Below are positions 1-11,456 of a stretch of DNA of 64,000 bases, piece after piece; within the stretch, counting starts at the first letter, position 1; each line of letters starts with the position of its first letter. The notes beneath the pieces are model-generated. The model was not told where the DNA came from. It did not search any database and saw only the letters and a list, made by a program, of their open reading frames with translations. Where the stretch lies: assembly GCA_947095585.1 (NCBI GenBank), contig OX352761.1, positions 142,134,277 to 142,198,276 of the forward strand. The letters run 5' to 3'. A program made the position numbers and the translations under genes. The stretch comes from Nephrocerus scutellatus. Lineage: Eukaryota; Arthropoda; Insecta; Diptera; Pipunculidae.

Positions 1-1154
1 ATTTAGAATTGGTTTAGATTTAGGTTTAGATTTAGTTTTAGAAATAGATTTAGTCTTAGATTTAGGTTTTGATTTATATTTAGGTTTAGATTTAGATATA
101 AGATATAGATTTAGATTTAAAATAGGTTTAGAATTAGAATAGGTTTAGATTTAGGTTTAGATTCAGATTTAGAATAAGGTTTTGATTTAGATAGAGATTA
201 AGGTTTAGAATTAGGTATAGATTTAGATTAGGATATAGATTTAGATTTAGAATAGGTTCAGATTTAGATTTAGATTCAGATTAAGCTTAAGATATAGATT
301 TAGATTAAGAATAGGTTTAGTTTTAGGTTTAGAATAGGTTTAGATTTAGATTTTGAGTAAGGTTTAGATTTAGATAGAGATTTAGGTTTAGAATTAGGTA
401 TAGATTAAGATTAGGATAGATTTAGAATAGGTTCACATTTAGATTCAGATTTAGCTTAAGATATAGATTTAGATTAAGAATAGGTTTAGATTTAGGTTTA
501 GAATAGGTTTAGATTTAGAATAAGGTTTAGATTTAGATAGAGATTTAGGTTTAGAATTTGGTATAGATTAAGATTAGGATATAGATTTAGATTTAGAATA
601 GGTTCAGATTTAGATTCAGATTTAGCTTAAGATATAGATTTAGATTAAGAATAGGTTTAGATTTAGGTTTAGGATAGGTTTAGATTTAGATTTAGACTAA
701 GGTTTAGATTTAGAATAGGTTCAGATTTAGATTTAGATTCAGATTTTAGCTTAAGATATAGATTTAGATTAAGAATAGGTTTATATTTAGGTTTAGAATA
801 GGTTTAGATTCAGATTTAGAATAAGGTTTAGATTTAGATAGAGATTTAGGTTTAGAAATAGGTATAGATTAAGTTTAGGATATAGGTTTAGATTCAGAAT
901 AGGTTCAGATTTAGATTTAGATTCAGATATAGATTTAGATTAAGAATAGGTTTAGATTTAGGTTTAGAATAGGTTTAGATTTAGATTTAGAATAAGGTTT
1001 AGAATTAGAATAGGTTCAGATTTAGATTTAGATTCAGATTTAGCTTAAGAAATATAGATTTAGATTAAGAATAGGTTTAGATTTAGGTTTAGAATAGGTT
1101 TAGATTTAGATTTAAAAAAGGTTTAGATAGAGATTTAGATTTAGGTTTTAGATT
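1..1154. repeat. Right part of a hexamer tract (partial unit)
   Basis: Degenerate TTTAGR hexamers, with variants such as GAATAGG, TTCAGA, TTAAGA and GATATAGA. This tract matches 5152-6305 base for base wherever I compared them, so it is the tail of a unit that begins outside the window. The + strand is the G-bearing, almost C-free strand. Confidence 0.95.
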
Positions 1155-1225
1155 TTTTTGGTGGATGGATAGGTGGATGGATAGGGAGATAAAAAGTAGG
1201 AAAATATTCAAAAATTATTTTTGCT

Positions 1226-1560
1226 TTCGGGGTCACCCTCGACATTGTAATTGCCTTCGGGATCAACCTGGGCATACGAAATTCGTCATCTAGGGTCGAT
1301 ATGTGATCAGATGTCCAATCAGAAGTTGAAAATAACTTATTCAACATCGTAATTGATCTCCTGATCGATCTCGACATAGGAAAGTCCGTCAACTAGGGTC
1401 GATATAAAGCCAGAAGTTCAATCAGAGGTTGAAAATAACATATTCAAAACCTTGATTGACTTCGCCTAGGGTCAATATGAATCCAAAGGCTCAATCAGAA
1501 GTTGAAAAATAACATATTCAACATCATGATTGTCCCTGGAAAATCCGTCAACTTCTATGT
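1226..1560. repeat. About 100-bp tandem repeats inside the core (four partial or complete monomers)
   Basis: Recurring blocks of the type 'TTCGGGATCAACC...GACATA...GTC..CTAGGGTCGATAT...CAATCAGAAGTTGAAAATAACATATTCAA'. The CTAGGGTC phrase falls at 1291, 1394 and 1467, giving spacings of 103 and 73, so one monomer has a roughly 30-bp deletion. The array recurs in every full core at +5,151-bp steps. Diverged relatives occur at 49262-49353, 51583-51760, about 62700-62790 and about 63411-63500. Confidence 0.85.
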
Positions 1561-3062
1561 AATAGGTATGTATATATATGTTTAAGATAAATGTTGTATT
1601 GTTATGGTTATGAAAAACATTTTATTAAACGGTAATAGTAAAAATAATAAAAGTGGTATATTAGAGAGACAGACAGATAGGCCGTTTTTGTTGATCGACC
1701 GTTTTTGAGACGGAAGATTTTCCCGTGAAGGGTTCTTAAAACAACTAGGTTGTTTTTGTTGGTGGCTCGTAACGTTTTCGACCCCCACCACGAGGTCTCT
1801 TCAGCGAGCTTACTCGGCCTGAATTTTGAAGGGTTAAATTTGGTACGAAACCAAGACATAGGGGCAAGGGTTTTATGGTTAAATGATAGTACATGAGTTT
1901 AAATAAAATATAAGAAATATATTTGACATACCATGAGCTTTTTTAAAGGTGTAGAATATATTGATTGTTTTTGAATATTTTGTGTTTTAATCCTGACGTC
2001 TGTAGTATTCAGTTGTTGTCCGTTGTGGTTAATTTCGTCCTTTTCTTTTTAGGTTTATTTAAAAACCAAACATATAATTTTTACACAACACTGTTTTTTA
2101 TATATACAACACTGTTTTTAACTGAGATTGTATAGTTAAAAGAGCCATGTCTGTTTTAAGAAACAGAAGACTTAGACACCGAACGAACTATTTGTAACCA
2201 CGATTTTGGAGAAGAAACTTGGGTATTGATCATACCAAACACACGCGGAAAACGAGTGTATCGTTTTGTTGCTCAGACTTGAATGATATCTGTGGTGATA
2301 TCTTGTGCCGAAGTTAGGCTGCGTTCCTCTCCTTGTACGTTGCAAATTGCAAACGTGATAAGGGTTGAAGATGTGCATACATGATCGAAGCATTGCAGAC
2401 ATTGAAGGACGGTCTGTGTGTGTTTTGACGTGGGCGCCATGCGTTAATTGTGTCTAGGTTTTTCAACGACAAATACCCAGAAAAATGTGTTGTAGACGAT
2501 TTTGTGCATTATTAGTTGTAGACGATAATTTAGGAATTATGAGTACCGGCGTACATTTGAGATGTCCGTCTGGTATTCATAATTCGTGAGTATAATTTTT
2601 ACCACATGACAGTGGGAACGAAAACCTATGTAGTGGCGAATAATATATAAAAATATAAATATAATATATATTCTGCCAGTGTGGATGTTTTGAGAAGATC
2701 TATACCTGAATAAGCTGCAGACAACGCGTCGATTTGTGAACATTCGGTGATGCGTGCATGTATATCGTGAGGACATGCATACATCATTGAATGTTATTGT
2801 GTATAAATGACATAATTTGATCAAGTGTAAACGTATGGTTTAACTTGATGTGACCAGGAATTGGGTTGAGGCCAACCAATTCAAGATCAAATATTATTTG
2901 AGGATGTTGTGAGGTTCCGAGAGTCCAAAGGATTCTGGGAACAATTTTTGGTGATAGGGAAAAGCAAATGTTTCCCAGATAAGCCAGGAAACGTGAAATT
3001 TAAAAAAATTGAATTTAAGCTACTTAAAAACTACCTATCTGATGGAAGCTACTGGTATGATA
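1561..3062. other. Middle of the core, no gene recognised
   Basis: AT-rich complex sequence that is single copy within each unit. It contains two ACAACACTGTTTTT phrases about 30 bp apart (near 2086 and 2107) and a pyrimidine tract ending in TTTTTAG (2041-2052) that could act as a splice acceptor. I found no long open frame on either strand. The 69-95-codon minus-strand frames show no recognisable domain. Confidence 0.6.
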
Positions 3063-3235
3063 ACATATATTTTTCGTAGATCGTCGAACGTTGGGGCCTG
3101 GATGAGAGTGATGTCCCAAGGCAAGTGCCCGGGCAGCGACAGACATCCTGCAGGTAATGACCTGCTTCTAACCTAGCCAGAACAAACGAAAGTTTTTGTG
3201 CCAGATGGTTGTGGGTTTAGGTTCCACAACCATGG
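3063..3235. repeat. Conserved module, 13 copies in the window, possibly structured RNA or a recombination border
   Basis: It begins ACATATATTTTTCGTAG and has a conserved centre with GGCCTGGATGAGAG, a GCCCGGGC palindrome and GACAGACATCCTGCAGG. Copies start at 3063, 8214, 13365, 18516, 23667, 28818, 33969, 39120, 41778, 44053, 46700, 49354 and 52449. Unlike the core around it, it also occurs inside the GATA array with different left neighbours. Visible pairings are GATGTC (3110-3115) with GACATC (3142-3147), and GCAGGT (3150-3155) with ACCTGC (3160-3165). In the GATA-array copies the second stem survives as GCAGG/CCTGC while the loop changes. I could not assign it to a known RNA family. Confidence 0.8.
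3205..3233. other. Perfect 10-bp hairpin with TTTAGG in the loop
   Basis: ATGGTTGTGG (3205-3214) pairs perfectly with CCACAACCAT (3224-3233) around a 9-nt loop, GTTTAGGTT. The loop spells the hexamer of the surrounding array. It is retained in the eight full cores and in the three truncated units (near 41920, 44195 and 46842), but not in the two GATA-array module copies, which diverge before it. Function unknown. Confidence 0.7.
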
Positions 3236-6200
3236 TAACCAGTTAAGAATAGCATGATAGAAAGATAGGTAGGTTGTTAGATGGTTAGATAGTGAGATAG
3301 AGAGAGTGTTAGTGAGATATGGATTTAGAATAGGTTTAGAATTAGAATAGGTTTAGATTTAGATTTTAGATTTGGAAATAGATTTAGATTTAGGTTTTAG
3401 ATTTAGTTTTAGATTCAGATTTAGATTAAGATATAGATTTAGATTAGGTTTAGGTTTAGATTTAGATTCAGATGTAGATTAAGATATAGATTTAGATTAA
3501 GAGTAGGTTTGGAATTAGAATAGGTTTAGATATAGATTCAGTTATAGATTAGATTTAGAATTGGTTTAGATTAAGGTTTAGATTTAGTTTTAGAAATAGA
3601 TTTAGTCTTAGATTTAGGTTTTGATTTATATTTAGGTTTAGATTTAGATATAAGATATAGATTTGGATTTAAAATAGGTTTAGAATTAGAATAGGTTTAG
3701 ATTTAGGTTTAGATTCAGATTTAGAATAAGGTTTAGATTTAGATAGAGATTTAGGTTTAGAATTAGGTATAGATTTAGATTAGGATATAGATTTAGATTT
3801 AGAATAGGTTCAGATTTAGATTTAGATTCAGATTTAGCTTAAGATATAGATTTAGATTAAGAATAGGTTTAGTTTTAGGTTTAGAATAGGTTTAGATTTA
3901 GATTTAGAATAAGGTTTAGATTAAGATAGAGATTTAGGTTTAGAATTAGGTATAGATTAAGATTAGGATATAGATTTAGATTTAGAATAGGTTCAGATTT
4001 AGATTCAGATTTAGCTTAAGATATAGATTTAGATTAAGAATAGGTTTAGATTTAGGTTTAGAATAGGTTTAGATTTAGATTTAGAATAAGGTTTAGATTT
4101 AGAATAGGTTCAGATTTAGATTTAGATTCAGATTTTAGCTTAAGATATAGATTTAGATTTAGAATAGGTTCAGATTTAGATTTAGATTCAGTTATAGATT
4201 AGATTTAGAATTGGTTTAGATTTAGGTTTAGATTTAGTTTTAGAAATAGATTTAGTCTTAGATTTAGGTTTTGATTTATATTTAGGTTTAGATTTAGATA
4301 TAAGATATAGATTTAGATTTAAAATAGGTTTAGAATTAGAATAGGTTTAGATTTAGGTTTAGATTCAGATTTAGAATAAGGTTTAGATTTAGATAGAGAT
4401 TTAGGTTTAGAATTAGGTATAGATTTAGATTAGGATATAGATTTAGATTTAGAATAGGTTCAGATTTAGATTTAGATTCAGATTAAGCTTAAGATATAGA
4501 TTTAGATTAAGAATAGGTTTAGTTTTAGGTTTAGAATAGGTTTAGATTTAGATTTAGATTTAGAGTAAGGTTTAGATTTAGATAGAGATTTAGGTTTAGA
4601 ATTAGGTATAGATTAAGATTAGGATAGATTTAGAATAGGTTCAGATTTAGATTCAGATTTAGCTTAAGATATAGATTTAGATTAAGAATAGGTTTAGATT
4701 TAGGTTTAGAATAGGTTTAGATTTAGATTTAGAATAAGGTTTAGATTTAGATAGAGATTTAGGTTTAGAATTTGGTATAGATTAAGATTAGGATATAGAT
4801 TTAGATTTAGAATAGGTTCAGATTTAGATTCAGATTTAGCTTAAGATATAGATTTAGATTAAGAATAGGTTTAGATTTAGGTTTAGAATAGGTTTAGATT
4901 TAGATTTAGAATAAGGTTTAGATTTAGAATAGGTTCAGATTTAGATTTAGATTCAGATTTTAGCTTAAGATATAGATTTAGATTAAGAATAGGTTTAGAT
5001 TTAGGTTTAGAATAGGATTAGATTCAGATTTAGAATAAGGTTTAGATTTAGATAGAGATTTAGGTTTAGAATTAGGTATAGATTAAGTTTAGGATATAGA
5101 TTTAGATTTAGAATAGGTTCAGATTTAGATTTAGATTCAGTTATAGAATAGATTTAGAATTGGTTTAGATTTAGGTTTAGATTTAGTTTTAGAAATAGAT
5201 TTAGTCTTAGATTTAGGTTTTGATTTATATTTAGGTTTAGATTTAGATATAAGATATAGATTTAGATTTAAAATAGGTTTAGAATTAGAATAGGTTTAGA
5301 TTTAGGTTTAGATTCAGATTTAGAATAAGGTTTTGATTTAGATAGAGATTAAGGTTTAGAATTAGGTATAGATTTAGATTAGGATATAGATTTAGATTTA
5401 GAATAGGTTCAGATTTAGATTTAGATTCAGATTAAGCTTAAGATATAGATTTAGATTAAGAATAGGTTTAGTTTTAGGTTTAGAATAGGTTTAGATTTAG
5501 ATTTTGAGTAAGGTTTAGATTTAGATAGAGATTTAGGTTTAGAATTAGGTATAGATTAAGATTAGGATAGATTTAGAATAGGTTCACATTTAGATTCAGA
5601 TTTAGCTTAAGATATAGATTTAGATTAAGAATAGGTTTAGATTTAGGTTTAGAATAGGTTTAGATTTAGAATAAGGTTTAGATTTAGATAGAGATTTAGG
5701 TTTAGAATTTGGTATAGATTAAGATTAGGATATAGATTTAGATTTAGAATAGGTTCAGATTTAGATTCAGATTTAGCTTAAGATATAGATTTAGATTAAG
5801 AATAGGTTTAGATTTAGGTTTAGGATAGGTTTAGATTTAGATTTAGACTAAGGTTTAGATTTAGAATAGGTTCAGATTTAGATTTAGATTCAGATTTTAG
5901 CTTAAGATATAGATTTAGATTAAGAATAGGTTTATATTTAGGTTTAGAATAGGTTTAGATTCAGATTTAGAATAAGGTTTAGATTTAGATAGAGATTTAG
6001 GTTTAGAAATAGGTATAGATTAAGTTTAGGATATAGGTTTAGATTCAGAATAGGTTCAGATTTAGATTTAGATTCAGATATAGATTTAGATTAAGAATAG
6101 GTTTAGATTTAGGTTTAGAATAGGTTTAGATTTAGATTTAGAATAAGGTTTAGAATTAGAATAGGTTCAGATTTAGATTTAGATTCAGATTTAGCTTAAG

Positions 6201-6305
6201 AAATATAGATTTAGATTAAGAATAGGTTTAGATTTAGGTTTAGAATAGGTTTAGATTTAGATTTAAAAAAGGTTTAGATAGAGATTTAGATTTAGGTTTT
6301 AGATT

Positions 6306-9300
6306 TTTTTGGTGGATGGATAGGTGGATGGATAGGGAGATAAAAAGTAGGAAAATATTCAAAAATTATTTTTGCTTTCGGGGTCACCCTCGACATTGTA
6401 ATTGCCTTCGGGATCAACCTGGGCATACGAAATTCGTCATCTAGGGTCGATATGTGATCAGATGTCCAATCAGAAGTTGAAAATAACTTATTCAACATCG
6501 TAATTGATCTCCTGATCGATCTCGACATAGGAAAGTCCGTCAACTAGGGTCGATATAAAGCCAGAAGTTCAATCAGAGGTTGAAAATAACATATTCAAAA
6601 CCTTGATTGACTTCGCCTAGGGTCAATATGAATCCAAAGGCTCAATCAGAAGTTGAAAAATAACATATTCAACATCATGATTGTCCCTGGAAAATCCGTC
6701 AACTTCTATGTAATAGGTATGTATATATATGTTTAAGATAAATGTTGTATTGTTATGGTTATGAAAAACATTTTATTAAACGGTAATAGTAAAAATAATA
6801 AAAGTGGTATATTAGAGAGACAGACAGATAGGCCGTTTTTGTTGATCGACCGTTTTTGAGACGGAAGATTTTCCCGTGAAGGGTTCTTAAAACAACTAGG
6901 TTGTTTTTGTTGGTGGCTCGTAACGTTTTCGACCCCCACCACGAGGTCTCTTCAGCGAGCTTACTCGGCCTGAATTTTGAAGGGTTAAATTTGGTACGAA
7001 ACCAAGACATAGGGGCAAGGGTTTTATGGTTAAATGATAGTACATGAGTTTAAATAAAATATAAGAAATATATTTGACATACCATGAGCTTTTTTAAAGG
7101 TGTAGAATATATTGATTGTTTTTGAATATTTTGTGTTTTAATCCTGACGTCTGTAGTATTCAGTTGTTGTCCGTTGTGGTTAATTTCGTCCTTTTCTTTT
7201 TAGGTTTATTTAAAAACCAAACATATAATTTTTACACAACACTGTTTTTTATATATACAACACTGTTTTTAACTGAGATTGTATAGTTAAAAGAGCCATG
7301 TCTGTTTTAAGAAACAGAAGACTTAGACACCGAACGAACTATTTGTAACCACGATTTTGGAGAAGAAACTTGGGTATTGATCATACCAAACACACGCGGA
7401 AAACGAGTGTATCGTTTTGTTGCTCAGACTTGAATGATATCTGTGGTGATATCTTGTGCCGAAGTTAGGCTGCGTTCCTCTCCTTGTACGTTGCAAATTG
7501 CAAACGTGATAAGGGTTGAAGATGTGCATACATGATCGAAGCATTGCAGACATTGAAGGACGGTCTGTGTGTGTTTTGACGTGGGCGCCATGCGTTAATT
7601 GTGTCTAGGTTTTTCAACGACAAATACCCAGAAAAATGTGTTGTAGACGATTTTGTGCATTATTAGTTGTAGACGATAATTTAGGAATTATGAGTACCGG
7701 CGTACATTTGAGATGTCCGTCTGGTATTCATAATTCGTGAGTATAATTTTTACCACATGACAGTGGGAACGAAAACCTATGTAGTGGCGAATAATATATA
7801 AAAATATAAATATAATATATATTCTGCCAGTGTGGATGTTTTGAGAAGATCTATACCTGAATAAGCTGCAGACAACGCGTCGATTTGTGAACATTCGGTG
7901 ATGCGTGCATGTATATCGTGAGGACATGCATACATCATTGAATGTTATTGTGTATAAATGACATAATTTGATCAAGTGTAAACGTATGGTTTAACTTGAT
8001 GTGACCAGGAATTGGGTTGAGGCCAACCAATTCAAGATCAAATATTATTTGAGGATGTTGTGAGGTTCCGAGAGTCCAAAGGATTCTGGGAACAATTTTT
8101 GGTGATAGGGAAAAGCAAATGTTTCCCAGATAAGCCAGGAAACGTGAAATTTAAAAAAATTGAATTTAAACTACTTAAAAACTACCTATCTGATGGAAGC
8201 TACTGGTATGATAACATATATTTTTCGTAGATCGTCGAACGTTGGGGCCTGGATGAGAGTGATGTCCCAAGGCAAGTGCCCGGGCAGCGACAGACATCCT
8301 GCAGGTAATGACCTGCTTCTAACCTAGCCAGAACAAACGAAAGTTTTTGTGCCAGATGGTTGTGGGTTTAGGTTCCACAACCATGGTAACCAGTTAAGAA
8401 TAGCATGATAGAAAGATAGGTAGGTTGTTAGATGGTTAGATAGTGAGATAGAGAGAGTGTTAGTGAGATATGGATTTAGAATAGGTTTAGAATTAGAATA
8501 GGTTTAGATTTAGATTTTAGATTTGGAAATAGATTTAGATTTAGGTTTTAGATTTAGTTTTAGATTCAGATTTAGATTAAGATATAGATTTAGATTAGGT
8601 TTAGGTTTAGATTTAGATTCAGATGTAGATTAAGATATAGATTTAGATTAAGAGTAGGTTTGGAATTAGAATAGGTTTAGATATAGATTCAGTTATAGAT
8701 TAGATTTAGAATTGGTTTAGATTAAGGTTTAGATTTAGTTTTAGAAATAGATTTAGTCTTAGATTTAGGTTTTGATTTATATTTAGGTTTAGATTTAGAT
8801 ATAAGATATAGATTTGGATTTAAAATAGGTTTAGAATTAGAATAGGTTTAGATTTAGGTTTAGATTCAGATTTAGAATAAGGTTTAGATTTAGATAGAGA
8901 TTTAGGTTTAGAATTAGGTATAGATTTAGATTAGGATATAGATTTAGATTTAGAATAGGTTCAGATTTAGATTTAGATTCAGATTTAGCTTAAGATATAG
9001 ATTTAGATTAAGAATAGGTTTAGTTTTAGGTTTAGAATAGGTTTAGATTTAGATTTAGAATAAGGTTTAGATTAAGATAGAGATTTAGGTTTAGAATTAG
9101 GTATAGATTAAGATTAGGATATAGATTTAGATTTAGAATAGGTTCAGATTTAGATTCAGATTTAGCTTAAGATATAGATTTAGATTAAGAATAGGTTTAG
9201 ATTTAGGTTTAGAATAGGTTTAGATTTAGATTTAGAATAAGGTTTAGATTTAGAATAGGTTCAGATTTAGATTTAGATTCAGATTTTAGCTTAAGATATA

Positions 9301-11456
9301 GATTTAGATTTAGAATAGGTTCAGATTTAGATTTAGATTCAGTTATAGATTAGATTTAGAATTGGTTTAGATTTAGGTTTAGATTTAGTTTTAGAAATAG
9401 ATTTAGTCTTAGATTTAGGTTTTGATTTATATTTAGGTTTAGATTTAGATATAAGATATAGATTTAGATTTAAAATAGGTTTAGAATTAGAATAGGTTTA
9501 GATTTAGGTTTAGATTCAGATTTAGAATAAGGTTTAGATTTAGATAGAGATTTAGGTTTAGAATTAGGTATAGATTTAGATTAGGATATAGATTTAGATT
9601 TAGAATAGGTTCAGATTTAGATTTAGATTCAGATTAAGCTTAAGATATAGATTTAGATTAAGAATAGGTTTAGTTTTAGGTTTAGAATAGGTTTAGATTT
9701 AGATTTAGATTTAGAGTAAGGTTTAGATTTAGATAGAGATTTAGGTTTAGAATTAGGTATAGATTAAGATTAGGATAGATTTAGAATAGGTTCAGATTTA
9801 GATTCAGATTTAGCTTAAGATATAGATTTAGATTAAGAATAGGTTTAGATTTAGGTTTAGAATAGGTTTAGATTTAGATTTAGAATAAGGTTTAGATTTA
9901 GATAGAGATTTAGGTTTAGAATTTGGTATAGATTAAGATTAGGATATAGATTTAGATTTAGAATAGGTTCAGATTTAGATTCAGATTTAGCTTAAGATAT
10001 AGATTTAGATTAAGAATAGGTTTAGATTTAGGTTTAGAATAGGTTTAGATTTAGATTTAGAATAAGGTTTAGATTTAGAATAGGTTCAGATTTAGATTTA
10101 GATTCAGATTTTAGCTTAAGATATAGATTTAGATTAAGAATAGGTTTAGATTTAGGTTTAGAATAGGATTAGATTCAGATTTAGAATAAGGTTTAGATTT
10201 AGATAGAGATTTAGGTTTAGAATTAGGTATAGATTAAGTTTAGGATATAGATTTAGATTTAGAATAGGTTCAGATTTAGATTTAGATTCAGTTATAGAAT
10301 AGATTTAGAATTGGTTTAGATTTAGGTTTAGATTTAGTTTTAGAAATAGATTTAGTCTTAGATTTAGGTTTTGATTTATATTTAGGTTTAGATTTAGATA
10401 TAAGATATAGATTTAGATTTAAAATAGGTTTAGAATTAGAATAGGTTTAGATTTAGGTTTAGATTCAGATTTAGAATAAGGTTTTGATTTAGATAGAGAT
10501 TAAGGTTTAGAATTAGGTATAGATTTAGATTAGGATATAGATTTAGATTTAGAATAGGTTCAGATTTAGATTTAGATTCAGATTAAGCTTAAGATATAGA
10601 TTTAGATTAAGAATAGGTTTAGTTTTAGGTTTAGAATAGGTTTAGATTTAGATTTTGAGTAAGGTTTAGATTTAGATAGAGATTTAGGTTTAGAATTAGG
10701 TATAGATTAAGATTAGGATAGATTTAGAATAGGTTCACATTTAGATTCAGATTTAGCTTAAGATATAGATTTAGATTAAGAATAGGTTTAGATTTAGGTT
10801 TAGAATAGGTTTAGATTTAGAATAAGGTTTAGATTTAGATAGAGATTTAGGTTTAGAATTTGGTATAGATTAAGATTAGGATATAGATTTAGATTTAGAT
10901 TAGGTTCAGATTTAGATTCAGATTTAGCTTAAGATATAGATTTAGATTAAGAATAGGTTTAGATTTAGGTTTAGGATAGGTTTAGATTTAGATTTAGACT
11001 AAGGTTTAGATTTAGAATAGGTTCAGATTTAGATTTAGATTCAGATTTTAGCTTAAGATATAGATTTAGATTAAGAATAGGTTTATATTTAGGTTTAGAA
11101 TAGGTTTAGATTCAGATTTAGAATAAGGTTTAGATTTAGATAGAGATTTAGGTTTAGAAATAGGTATAGATTAAGTTTAGGATATAGGTTTAGATTCAGA
11201 ATAGGTTCAGATTTAGATTTAGATTCAGATATAGATTTAGATTAAGAATAGGTTTAGATTTAGGTTTAGAATAGGTTTAGATTTAGATTTAGAATAAGGT
11301 TTAGAATTAGAATAGGTTCAGATTTAGATTTAGATTCAGATTTAGCTTAAGAAATATAGATTTAGATTAAGAATAGGTTTAGATTTAGGTTTAGAATAGG
11401 TTTAGATTTAGATTTAAAAAAGGTTTAGATAGAGATTTAGATTTAGGTTTTAGATT
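6306..11456. repeat. 5,151-bp unit, copy 2
   Basis: Core 6306-8473, hexamers 8474-11456. It carries a private T at 10900, in a GATTTAGATTAGG context, where copy 1 has A at 5749. Confidence 0.95.

Larger units (their letters stand above)
1155..6305. repeat. 5,151-bp unit, copy 1 (core 1155-3322, hexamers 3323-6305)
   Basis: Reference copy for the descriptions below. The core opens with GGATGGATAGG-type sequence (1161-1185) and closes with degenerate TAGATAG sequence (3258-3322), so its edges resemble the GATA array at 48894-56244. It contains about 100-bp repeats at 1226-1560, then roughly 1.5 kb in which I see no gene, then a conserved module from 3063. The hexamer tract has sub-blocks that restart at 3541, 4191 and 5140 with the same GTTATAGAxTAGATTTAG phrase. 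This copy alone has G at 3019; the others I read have A at the equivalent base. Confidence 0.95.

Noticed and set aside
1141..2824. Five minus-strand open frames of 69-95 codons in each macrosatellite core (repeated in all eight copies)
   Set aside because: No recognisable domain, low-complexity ends, and two overlap each other in different frames. Their repetition reflects the DNA repeat, not selection. One ends in the GGATGGATA repeat read backwards.
3063..3170. HDV-like ribozyme assignment
   Set aside because: An interlocking pairing can be drawn, but the active-site loop does not match by eye and one stem is broken in the copy at 49354. Kept only as a hypothesis.
3090..3200. Hammerhead ribozyme in the conserved module
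   Set aside because: The closest match to the CUGAUGA box is CTGGATGAG, with an extra G, and the next GAAA is about 85 bases away with no suitable stem. The reverse strand has no match either.
3190..3240. tRNA-derived SINE (B-box-like GGTTTAGGTTCCAC)
   Set aside because: The resemblance comes from the perfect hairpin; there is no A box at the right distance and no poly(A) or simple tail of its own.
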